NCBI RefSeq assembly: GCF_037042905.1
Contig: NC_087247.1
Span: 39,717,920 to 39,781,919 of the forward strand
DNA: 64,000 bases
Direction: 5' to 3'
Origin: Lytechinus pictus
Lineage: Eukaryota > Echinodermata > Echinoidea > Temnopleuroida > Toxopneustidae
The notes beneath the pieces are model-generated. The model saw nothing but the letters and a program-made list of their open reading frames with translations, had not been told where the DNA came from and did not search any database. Below are positions 11,601 to 23,600 of the stretch, piece after piece (positions within the stretch are counted from its first letter, which is position 1; each line of letters opens with the position of its first letter). The position numbers and the translations under genes are program-made.

Positions 11601-14600
11601 CCCTTGACCACAATGATGGACGTTCGAGAGTCTGGAGGCGACCAGGAGAGAGATTTGCAGACCCCTGTATTGCAGAACATGACCGTTATGGGGGAGGCAG
11701 CGTCATGGTGTGGGGAGGCATCACCTACGCCAACCGTACTCGTCTCTACGTGGTCCCAGGGGGAGCAATGACAGGAGTGAGGTACAGGGATGAGGTCCTT
11801 GAACCTATAGTGGTGCCATTTGCAGAAAATGTGGGACAAAACATCATTTTCATGGATGACAATGCCCGTGCCCACCGAGCTAGGGTGGTGACCGAGTTCC
11901 TTGAGGGCCAGGGGATTGAGCGTATGGAGTGGCCAGCGAGGTCCCCGGACTTAAACCCGATAGAGCACGTCTGGGACATGATGGGGAGGAGTCTCGAGCA
12001 GCTCGAAGCCCATCCACTTGGACTGCAGCAGCTGGGTGTGGCTCTGGAGGCTGCATGGGATGCACTGGACGTCAGAGACATCAATCGCCTCATCAGCTCC
12101 ATGAGACAGCGCTGTGAAGCCGTTATTGCTGCAGGAGGTGGTCACACTCGTTACTGAACTGCCTGAAAGACACTCAGACATTCGTTTTTACCACTTCATG
12201 TCGGTAGCTGATACCCCTCGGGGCCCACTTTTCAGGATGTGCAGTGACGCGAGAGACATTGTGCAACAACTGAAACCACCCATGCGTGAAATTGATTACA
12301 GCGTGTTTAAGGACATTTAGGACAGTTGTACTGAGGTATTTCCAGAAATAAAACACCTTGTATAAAATCTTTATGTACGTTTTAAAAAGTGGTCCTTAAC
12401 TTTTTTTGAGTAGTGTATATACAATTCAGGAAGATAGATATCATCTTTTAAAATAACTATTACAACAGGGTTTTGTAAAAAGGGTTCAGATTTGCAAGGG
12501 TTTACTGTGTAGCATGATAAAGTAATAGGCAAATGCCATTATGAGAAATGAAACTTTAATGTCAATAAGGTGCTTGGTTCTATTCCACAAAAGTTCTCAT
12601 GCATAGAATATGAGGTATCATTTGAAAAGGGTTATAAAGTTTCCGCAATCTTTGTATTATGCATTTCATTTTGGAATTGACTGTGTTTTAACTGTAGGTG
12701 TTTAAAAGGTAAAGATGGTTGAGATTTGGTAGCATCTTAAGCCAAGCAATACATCCTGGTACTACGAGAGTTAAATGAATGTATAGCAATTATATTTTTT
12801 CTGTGAAAATGATAAATATATTCTGATAAATGTGTTCCCATCTATGGCCTTTTGGCAAGGCCAAGAGGTGGTTCAGGACCTCTGTACCCAAGTCTTGTTG
12901 GAAAAGGTACAAAGATTTTTGCCAACCAAGTCTGGAGTTCAATGGGGAAGGGTGTTAGATTGAAACCAGCATGACAGCCCAAATAGCCCCTAAAATGCAT
13001 GCTTTGAGGCAACCATTTTTTTTTCTAGAGTCGCTCCAAGATTTGTCACAAAAAATATTCAAGATTATAAAAAATTTATATTCTGACCATGGCAGAAGAA
13101 TGATATTTGCTTTTTCTGCATAATTGCTTGTTACCCCTAAAAAGTAGCCCTTCAAATGAAAGAAATACTCCCCAAATTCTGCAATCACCCAAATATGGAA
13201 TAAAAATTATTTCCTTTCCTGTTGAAAACTATTGTGGAAAAGGTAAACAATCTAATGAAATTATCACCTTTGTCATTTGTGGGTCTTATGGAGTGCTTTT
13301 TCTGATTACTATGAATGAATAATTGACCCTATCCCCAGCTGGCATTTCCCAGCAGTTTACAGACTTCTATATCTAAGACAGATTGCAAAATTAAATCAGA
13401 TTTCAAGGTCTGTCGCTCTCAATTTAGATGTTCATGCTGGTGGCAGATGAACAGTCTAGAGTTCAGATGATCACACCAGAATTATGAACAGAGAAGAAGA
13501 AATTGATGATGATTGGAGGAATAAATAAGAATCCACTTTCTATGGTTGGTTTGTAATGAGGTCCCCTGCATGCAAAGTGCCAACGTTCACACCCACATGG
13601 ATACCACCTGCCATTGGCAAAGCAAAATATTAACGATGGCGAAAGCCCTAGGGGAGATCTACTTTCTCATTGCTTGAGAAATAGTGTTCAGGTTGACCCA
13701 GTCCAAACTCACATGTCACGTCTATGCATGAAAGCCATTATCATCATATTTTCAGGCATTGCATTACTGGGGGTACATTATGTGAGATGTAATAGCATGT
13801 CAGGAAGAGAGTTCTTGTGTGAATGCAAGAAATTAACTTGTGATGCTAATGGCATTTTTTACATCAACATCTTGTTGAGGGATCCATCTATACTATTATC
13901 AAAACACTGCTGAATAGAAAAGAGATTGAAAATAATTAATTTCTCTTGAAATTATTATTATTATATCAGAACCAAGGGAAAAGTTAGAACTGCTTCATTA
14001 CTACTATGATTTGATTTGATCTAGTAAATCAAAATTCTATTGAAGCTGTGACAGCATTTTAAATACAGTCACTTAGATTTGTCTTTTTGAAATGATGTGT
14101 ATTTTTAGAGACTTATTTTTCTGTGAAGATGAATTCTAGGGATATTCACTTTTCTCTACTTTCATTCATTGTTCTGAATAGGACAGACAGTAAGAATGAA
14201 AGACCGAGAGAGGAAAGTGGAATGGGTATATGAATAGAATGAAACTGGTGCATACTGTCAGCCTAATGGTAAACTTTAAAGAGAGAGTTACAAGGTATTC
14301 AGAGTTCATAAGAGTTATTGGGGACCTTTTAGGTTCCCTCAGACATGATTTTAGTGGTATACATTGTAAAAGTAAAGTTTTGTAACGCTTGTAATATGGG
14401 TTGAAGTGGACATACGTAGCTGCACTTGATTTACAGTGCAGGAGTCGATAATTGTCTAATGACTGCTTAGTGAGTATGTATCCAGTGTGATTAATACTAT
14501 CTCATGTTCCATGCTCTTTCAGATGATGTTCCACCTTCCATCGTGGTTCAGCCTGAACCGGTCAACATTGACACGCGAGAGGAATTATTAATGAGATGTG

Positions 14601-17600
14601 AAGCTTCAGGAATACCAGAACCAACGTAAGTTTATGTTTATCGAGTATGTTTGCTATGATCAGTGTATTATGCAAAAGTTTTTATTTTAATACACCATTA
14701 AAATTGTGTGACTTGAAAAAGTAGCAAGTCATTTGCGCCAAGTCAAGTCCCAAGTCAGCAAAATAGCGACTTATGTCATGGCTTGAGTCCAAGACACACG
14801 ACTTGGGTCTACAACTCTGGTGGTGGGGGCCACCCCTTGCTACAGGTAACTGTGTGCAACCAATCATACATCCCTATATACATGTATAAAAAAAGTGTGT
14901 ATAGTGGGCACACTATTCAGTACACACAATGTGTAGAAATATTGATGATCATGCTTAAGTTGCGGTTTCAAATCTGTCGCATATCCATAGCAACAAGATC
15001 GCTTTACATGAAGTAGTTTTGGAAACCAGCTCGGGAGATTTTGATCAGAACGCTAGCGAATCCATCTTCTGAACTGGTTTGCAAAGTGGTTTAAAGAAAA
15101 CCAGTACAAAAAAGTAGTTGAGAATTTGGTCCTATATAGCGAGTCATTTGATAAGTATTCTGGGCCCTGTTGCATAAAAGTTACTATTATGGTAACTTTG
15201 CCATCCAACGGTAACTACCCTGGGAACAATGACCAACAGCCAATCACAATCAAGGATTCCGTGCAAGTTACCAATGGATGGCAAAGTTACCATAATGGTA
15301 ACTTTTCTGCAACAGGGCCCTTGAGTTGAGTTTGATAAACTTTTTATCTTCTGTCTCTAGCTACAAGTGGGAGAAGAATGGTACTTTCTTTGATGTGGAC
15401 CAAGAAGTTCATGCTCAACTTCAAGGGGGAAACCTCAGGATTTATCCTGTGACAAAAGCTGACAATGGAATCTACCAGTGTTTTGCTAATAACCATCTTG
15501 GTACAGCAATGTCACAGAAAATATTGGCTGCAGTGGCATGTAAGTTTGTAACATTAACATTGTAAAAGAAATTAAGTAGGATGGATAAGCTATTCCTGAC
15601 TATTGTTGCTGATTGTTTGTGCTGAAGGAAAAAGCCATATAATCTCTACATAAGTTAACTTATGATCAATTAGATCAAACACTGAATCAGATTCATTTAT
15701 GGATTTATGGGATTTGGGCATAAATATGTCTAGATAGAAGAGTTCAATTATTAAATGACTTGTTCTCACAATGATTTAAGATATATGATCAGTAAATCAA
15801 CTACTGATTTGACATTTGTATTCATATTAGAGTGATTTTAATCTGATTTGAATATTTTAGGTTATTTTATGGTTTTTTAACAGTATAATGTCTCTTTTGA
15901 CTATGGCCTGACTATTACACTTTCAACTGGTTCATTTCTTTGCTGTTTATCTCAAGTCATGGACCAATTCAAGAGCACAGCATCTGAGTCAGTAACAAAG
16001 CGTGTGGGAGAATCACACAAGATGAACTGTGGAGGTAGCGGTGGTCTTCCTGATAGCCATCCTGCTGCATACGTTTACTGGACCGATGATTCAGAGAAAC
16101 CCACACCGATCACCTACGACGCGCGGATTAACCAGGATCTCAAGGGGAACCTGGTCTTTTCGAACGTACAACCAAGCGATGAAAAGGGTTACTACTGCCT
16201 CGCTATGAACAATGCAGTCGGGGCTTCACAGAGGTCTCCGCTGATCAGTCTTAGAATAAACACAAGTAGGAATGGCAGTTGGTGTACCTGTTCAAAATAT
16301 CATACAATCTACGAATGTGCAAAACTCATGACATCCTCATGATATTACTCAGATCATCATGATGAAATAATTGATGCAATGACGTAATGATAAAATAATT
16401 GTTGTCTTGAGTTTTCAACAGAACTTTTGACTTATTTTCTTTTCAGATTACAATTTTGATACCTACAGTATATATCAACATGATTGGTGCAAATTGTATT
16501 ATCTTGTCTGATTACTAAAAGATTTAGAAATTGTGGAAATACTGGGGGGCTTCAACCAAACCATCCCTTTCTACCCTAAAATTTCTGCAATGCTGCTTTT
16601 AGTATTAGCATCCCTGCTTCTGTATTAAACTCTTGTTCCACTATGCTGCTCTTTCCAAAAATTTTCAGACCTTACTAGATTGGGTAAAACTTTGGTCATT
16701 TGTGAGTCATTATAATTTTAGAACATAGGAAGAATGACCACCTTGTGCTGTTCATAGCAAAACAATAGGGAAAGGAAAATCTGCACAATCGACTTACACT
16801 ACCAAACATGAGAATTTATACTTTTGTGCACTGTTGCACAAATATATTTTTTACTCTATGCTAAAAAGGGTTTACAATATCATCACCCATGTGCCTAAAA
16901 GAACTTTAATCGGACTGCCAATCTTAGTTCTGTCTGATCATGGACCTACAAAGAAACAGACAATTTACATTAACATTCCTTTGATGCAATGATAATGTCC
17001 GCCTTCTAATTATGTGCATTTCACAATAGCGAATACCATGTTGGCTGATGTCCTGCATCAGAATATGCTTTCTAAACAACATGCTTTAGATTTGGAGTAG
17101 CAAAATTGAGAACAAAAATATGAAATGTGTCATTATTGATTTGCTTCCGCACACACATAATGACCTAAATAATATTAAGATCTTAATCTCGTGAAATATG
17201 AATTCTACCCACTAGGTGTCGTGTATCTCAGGAATAAATTGTGAACATTTTCACTTTAAAAAATACCTGCCTTTACTGTGTCCTCACACGATTGGTGGTG
17301 TTTCTCCCATACTCCTTCCCGCTCTTCCCACTCTCCACCATTCTAATGGAGTGGGATAGATTAGGGTTGAGATCATGATAGTGGAACAGAAGCTTACCAG
17401 ACTCCAATTATTACATGGATGGATATAAATGTTACATCATTCATTTCATCAATCCATACATTCTCCGTCATTTATAGCTATCCCCTGCTCAATTTGACAC
17501 ATAATTCCATTCATTACGAATAATTCATCTTCCCTTTTCCTCTCCCTTCACCTTTCCCTATTCATGTACTTTGATACTTATACTTAAACTTTTAATACTT

Positions 17601-20600
17601 GTTGATGACAAGCATATTGAGAAAATTTAAGAACAAGTTTAATAACTGTAGGTAAAAATCCTCCACAATATACCCCTTTCCCAATATTAATACTTTGATT
17701 GTGTGATTTAAAACAAATAACATTAATCATATTATATAGTTGTTTAATTGGAATGTGTGCTATTGGTGTTATAAATACATTGTTAACTGATGATAGGTAG
17801 TTTAGATTTAGTTTAATGATGCATTATATAATATACATAACTTTTGTTCATATGTTGTTTACAACATTCGACTCCTCATTCAACTCCTTAATGAAAGTCT
17901 TACATGATGGGCATACTCAAAATTTGATGTCATTGTAAGAACGATTTTGCATAATTTCATTTTTTTTTGTTCTGCAGATAGAATGGTATGTTTTGTTGTT
18001 TACATCCCCCCCCCCCAAAAAAAAAAGAGGGAGAGAAGAATTACATTAATAAACTCCATTGGTTGATCTTAGAAAGAATGGTTTTGTGCTGGAATGTCAA
18101 TAACCCTAAATTCCCTAATCCTTTGAGTTGATTTTGTATGTAATTTGTAGTGAACCTACTGTGTAATGAATATTCTTCTTCCCAGAAGGATAGTTATTTA
18201 TGTAACATATTTCCATCCCGGAACTAATCTGAAAGACTTCCCTCTCTTCTTCCACTGGTGCTTGGATATTGTGTAAATCACTCCCTTGTTTCTTGAGTGC
18301 AGCCGATGACAGTCAGATTCCGAACATCTCCACCAAGAAAGAAATAGCCCCCAAATCTCGGAGGTTCCGTCGTGAGAACACTCTGCTGGGGGCTGTTTCT
18401 GAACATTTTTATGATGAATCACCTTCATTACACATTTCAAAGAGAGGTATCTTCATGATGCAATTGCAAGAAAGGAATGACCTAAGTGCCTTCATGATGC
18501 ATTTTGTGGAATGCTCTAACCCATTCCTTTTTTAACCAGAATTTAATGCATGGTGGACAAGACTACTGGAGACATTCCTTCAAATATCAAACTTTTGATA
18601 CATACCTGTTAGTATTTATAATGCAGCTGTAGTTACTTATATTCCTCCTTAGGACACTCTAAGTGCATTTTAGCTTCTGAAGTTTGACTAGATTAAATAC
18701 CGGTATCGGCAATTACTATGATATTCAAATTCTACATCTATCTCCATAAGACAAAAGGGAGATTAATTTTTTGAAGCTTCATTTCACTTACATTCATGTA
18801 AATTTAGTGGATGAATATGATTTGCATGATGCATCAATAGTTTCCTCTCCTGCACGTAACTATTTTATTGCATGATAAATATGCATGGATCAGAGACTTT
18901 AACAACATGTCACCACTACATTGCCAATAGGTTCCCATTCCCACTCCCTCTACTTGTCTCTCTCCCACTCTTTCCCTGTCTCTCTCCCTCTATTAAACTC
19001 TTTCTCCCCCTCCCTCTCACCCCTCTCTGTTTGTATCTCTAATTATGTTATTTTATCCCTCCCTCTCATTCTCTCCAACCTCTGTCTATTTTTTCAATCC
19101 CAGCCTCTCTCCCTTAGCTTTATTTGGTAAATGCATGATTCCTATGTTGAGACAATAAGAAATCTTTATTTTTTATATGCATTACTTTGCATCTTCCAAG
19201 AGGTTTGAAAGCCTGTCAAATGCATGCCTCAATCATAGAATTCAACATATTTTTATTTTTATTATTTTTTTTTTTTTTTTGGGGGGGGGCCACCAAACAG
19301 AATGGACTAATGTTTTGCTTGATATGGTGCATGCTCATTTTCAAATTCTAATTCTGTATCATGATGATGTTCGACTGATGACCTATCCCTTATTCACTCA
19401 GTCTCTTTGTTACGTACATCTTGAAGACTTCTCTCTTTTCATTCAGTTCTACTCTTCCCCTTTCTTTTAGGGGAAGGGTATTATAAATCAGATGACAAAA
19501 CAACCTATTTCAAGTCAAGTCATTTAGTTCAGGGTGTATTGAAAAAAAAATCTTTCATAGACCAATGTATGGACCAGTCATGTCTACGTACACAATTTAA
19601 AGACTGTTAACAGTTCAAGTAACATTTACAATCACATAAAATATCCTTGCTTAGGGAAAAATGATGTTCAGAAGAGTGCGAAATAGACTCCTAAAACACT
19701 AACACTTTAACATGACATTTTAACATTTATTAACAATGATTGTATTTCTTCCACATGGTAAAGTGATTTATGTTTTATAGAGAGAGAAGGGGGGGGGGTA
19801 CAGAAACATAATATGTGATATTTCCTTTAAATTTGAGAGTAGCAGTCAGTTGCAGTGGTAGAAGTGATGATATCAGTTTTTGTAGCAGTAGTAGCATAAT
19901 CGCTTTTTAATAGGAGTGACTGGGAAGTGGTATTTTTCATAGTCATCATGCCATCATCACCACCAGGGGTTGTGCCCCAAAGAGGGGGGGGGGGGGTTGG
20001 CAGGGAGCAGATGTCGAATAGACGTTGAATTACATAATCTTCCTATTCCACTGAGTAGAGAAATGACATGACCTAATAAGTAACCTTGCCCCTGTATTCT
20101 GATACTGCCCCTGATCACCACCAGTACTAACACCTCCACTTTCATCTTCCATGTTATCATTATATCTGAGTGAGATTCAGAGTCACTTGGTGTTTTCAAG
20201 TTCAGTGTTGAAAGCTAGGTGTGTGCGCGAGTGTGTTAGGGCAAAATTGGTAGCAGCTTCAACACCAAACCCCGAAAGAAGCTGGTGCTGAGATCACATT
20301 CATTGGATGTTTAGCAATGTGATTGGTAATGATTACATTCACCCATATTCTGAGTGAGAGCAACAGCAGTATTTTTTTACTCTCTACACCAACACAACAT
20401 CAACACTGAACTTGAAATCACTCATAGTTCAAGCAGAAGATTCAGGGTTCAATTTGACTTTCCATCTTTTGCCATTTATTGAATGAAACTAACATTTGAT
20501 TCACTTGATATTAGTAAATGGTCCCTAATGGGGAATAAAGTAGTCATCATGGACATTAATTTAAGATGTTTGAAACATTAATGATTTCAGATTTGGCTCC

Positions 20601-23600
20601 AGTATCTAACCAGGCAGCCGTCTTAGCTACAAAGCCAGCAGCTTCTGAAATTGCTGTCAGATCCCAGGAATTTAGAATAAAATGCATTGCCTATGGATAG
20701 TAAGTATGATTTTAGGTTTATGAACTCCCCTTATCTCTCTCGTTCTCTCTCCCTTTCTCTTCTTATCAGTGAGAATATATCATGTGATTAAAATAGATTG
20801 ACACCTAACAAAACCCTGAATTAAGGGGAAAAATATTTCACGAGCACATATATATGGCCTGAATGAGTCTCTTCTCCCAAATAATATGATACCGTATTTA
20901 GGTGGTATGTGTTAATGCCTGGATAATCGAGAGGTATTTTTGATGTAAACTTTGATTAGCACAAAAGTAAGGCATGGCTGCGAAAGTCCTGATTTGATAC
21001 ATATGGTGCCCCCTGCATCATCTGCTTCATCCAGGCTATCATAGTGTTCAAAAATGCATTATTGCTTACAGTACATGAATATTTCAACAATGCAAAAAAA
21101 AAAGAGTAAACTAAGTCGCAGAATATATTTAAGTGCTGAAATGCAAGTGATAGTTACAGAGGGATTTCCTTGTTTAATGCAACAGCCAAAAGTATATCAA
21201 TATATATTATGATGGTCTTGCAACATGCAAACTCAGTAGAATGATATAGAGGATATTGTTAATGTAGTTTGATATTCAGAAGATGCAGAATTAATCTCAT
21301 TGTCTCCCATATACCTGTACCGAGGAAAAAATTACACTGGGGCTCTGGGAAATGTCAAATGCTCAAAAGAGCTCTGGATATTAAACAGAGCCATGGAAAA
21401 TCCTTATTCACTTGTTAAAGCATGTCCAGTAGGCAGTAGGTTTTTGAAAATCAGCCCTTGATGATAATTTTTTTTTTTTTGCCTGACCGGTATAGTAAGT
21501 TGACTTTGTAAGGAAAAGGTTGCTGTCTTTTCTTTGACTCTTCAATTAGCAATAGGGTCTATTAAATTACAATCTTGAACCTTCTATTCCCTATCTTTTC
21601 CTTCTACTCCTTTCACTTCTTACCCCTCCTATCATCCCTTCTTACTTCTCTCTTTGTCTCTCCAGCCCAACCCCTGATATTACATGGATGCTTGGAGAGG
21701 AGCAGCTACAGTCCGAAGGACGAGTAATTATTGAAGAATTCGGGCAGGAGCTGGTCATCTCCAATGTCGATAACAGTGATTCAGGGACGTACACATGCAC
21801 TGCAACAAACTCAGGAGGTGTAGATTCATTCAGCACAGTGGTTAGCGTGGAATGTAAGCTCAGTTATCAGTATTTCCTTTATTCATGCAAATATTTGGAA
21901 TATGATATTTAAAAAAAATTTAAGTGATTGTTCCTTTGATTATAAGAATTAAGGTGATCTTCTTATATCGATATATTAATGATACCTTTGTTTTATCTAA
22001 CATTCCATATGTAGCTGCTCCTTATTTCCCAACCCCACCATCGGATGAAACGAAGGGACCTGGTGAGTCAGTGCAAATTGATTGCCTTGCTCAAGGTGTT
22101 CCATCACCCAATACTGTGTGGCTTGTTAATGGACAACCGTATGATGAATATGCAGGTAAGAGCTGCGCTTATAGGGCGATCACTTGACTTTGGGAATCTG
22201 AAATCTTCTGTTCCAAACTCTGTAACATTTAAGGTTGCAATGACTGGCTAAATGGCAAAAACCAATTAAGACCATTATGGTATACACATTTTGCTCAAAG
22301 CACTGACCAGGAACTAATCAACAGTGCTCTTTCATATTTCCATCACAAACCTTTGTTTTACATAGCCCAAGAGCATCATTTCAGAAAATTTTGGAGTTTA
22401 CTTTGGAAAGTGAAGGAAAATCAAATGATTCGTAAAGGACATATTCACCCTGACTTCAAGTTTGTTGTAATAAAATAAGAAAAATGTAAGAAACGTATTT
22501 AATGAATGATTGGCCAAAATTCAGTGAGGGATAACATTTATGAATTTGTAAATTTTGGGGTTTGGTGATGCTATATGTGAGCACATGCCCCACTTGTCAT
22601 GAACAACAAATTGCCAAATATATTCTTTGGTTCCAAAAGCAAGAACAAATTTTATCATTGGGTGCTTTATGATGTTAAAGCCATACCAACTTGTCTACTT
22701 TATATTTGCATGTTGCTTTGAAGGCAAACTTGGAATATCATTCTGAGAATGTCATCTGTTATCAAACTCAGGATTTCAAGTGAAGAGAGTAAAAATAAAA
22801 GATCCAGAGTAAACTGAAGTGTAATGTTTTGGAAAAGGGCACTGTATTATAGTGAAACATGTAACCTTTGATAAAACTGTTATTTAACAATACCTCTGAT
22901 TCTGCTATTAACTCCAGTAATTCAAATGAAGAATTCATGTGGCTGGGAAGAACTATAGGTGCTTTGTGTAAATCAACATTGTTGTATAGATATACATGCT
23001 GGACCCATGTATAAAACATCGCATAAAGATAGTTTCATAGTCTCAGTAAGTATTTTCCCAAATCATAATCAATAATACCATTGAAAGAGATTGGGTAGGC
23101 TTTTTCTTTACTTGACCTTTGAAATTAATCTGTAATCAAGCTTGTTTTTTTTAATAAATCTTTCTACTTTGATAGCCAACGTTGATCCAGTTACTAATAC
23201 AGACAGTAGATGGGAAGTGAGGTCCGGTGTAGATAAACGAGCTACCATATCCATCACCAACCTGCAGACAACGGACAGCAATGTGTTTCAGTGTATAGCC
23301 ACCAACAAGTACAGGGAGGAACTCACAAGTGTTGTGCTAAATGTAGTTTGTGAGTAAAACTGTTGATATCGTAGCAATACGGTTTAAATACATAAGAGGG
23401 GGAATTCTGCTCTCCAATATTAAATTGAGTATATGAAAGAGAGAGGCCAATCCAACTAAATAAAAAAACAGTATTTTCTTTGAGTGGTTGTAAAGGTAAA
23501 AATCAATGTAGCATTTGAAATCTGTCATTGTGTATGGCATAGGGTTTGCCACACACTAACCCTATGGTATACATTTTCGCCTTTAATTTGTCTTTTTCAT

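Larger units (their letters stand above)
9511..12415. mobile_element. Composite palindromic Tc1-like DNA transposon
   Basis: The outer ends are inverted copies of YACTACTCAAAAAAAGTTAA flanked by TA (9509-9510 and 12416-12417), the target dinucleotide duplicated by Tc1/mariner elements. Inverted arms run about 9511-10801 and 11126-12415 (about 1.29 kb each) and are nearly identical. Each arm carries a complete transposase gene whose start faces the centre. The asymmetric centre (about 10802-11125) consists mainly of two direct repeats of about 166 bp. A normal Tc1 element has one gene and short terminal repeats, so this looks like two 3' parts joined head to head. It sits in intron 1 of the adhesion gene. 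Confidence 0.88.
2618..14522 (+). other. Intron 1 (11.9 kb)
   Basis: GTAAGT donor and TTTCAG acceptor. Holds the AC microsatellite, the direct repeat with MITE, the repeat at 9285 and the Tc1 composite. The stretches 2618-4600, 5900-9280 and 12420-14520 are AT-rich with nothing else I can identify. First introns often hold enhancers, but none can be shown by eye. Confidence 0.75.
16266..20590 (+). other. Introns 4 and 5 around the linker exon
   Basis: Intron 4 (16266-18302) shows nothing recognisable except a C-then-A run at 18006. Intron 5 (18447-20590) has the CT-rich stretch, T/G runs, and the inverted repeat at 20195. Confidence 0.7.

Noticed and set aside
15959..16342. Read-through of exon 4 past 16265 as a coding extension
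   Set aside because: The continuing residues have no Ig features and a GT donor at 16266 with phase 1 fits the next exons.
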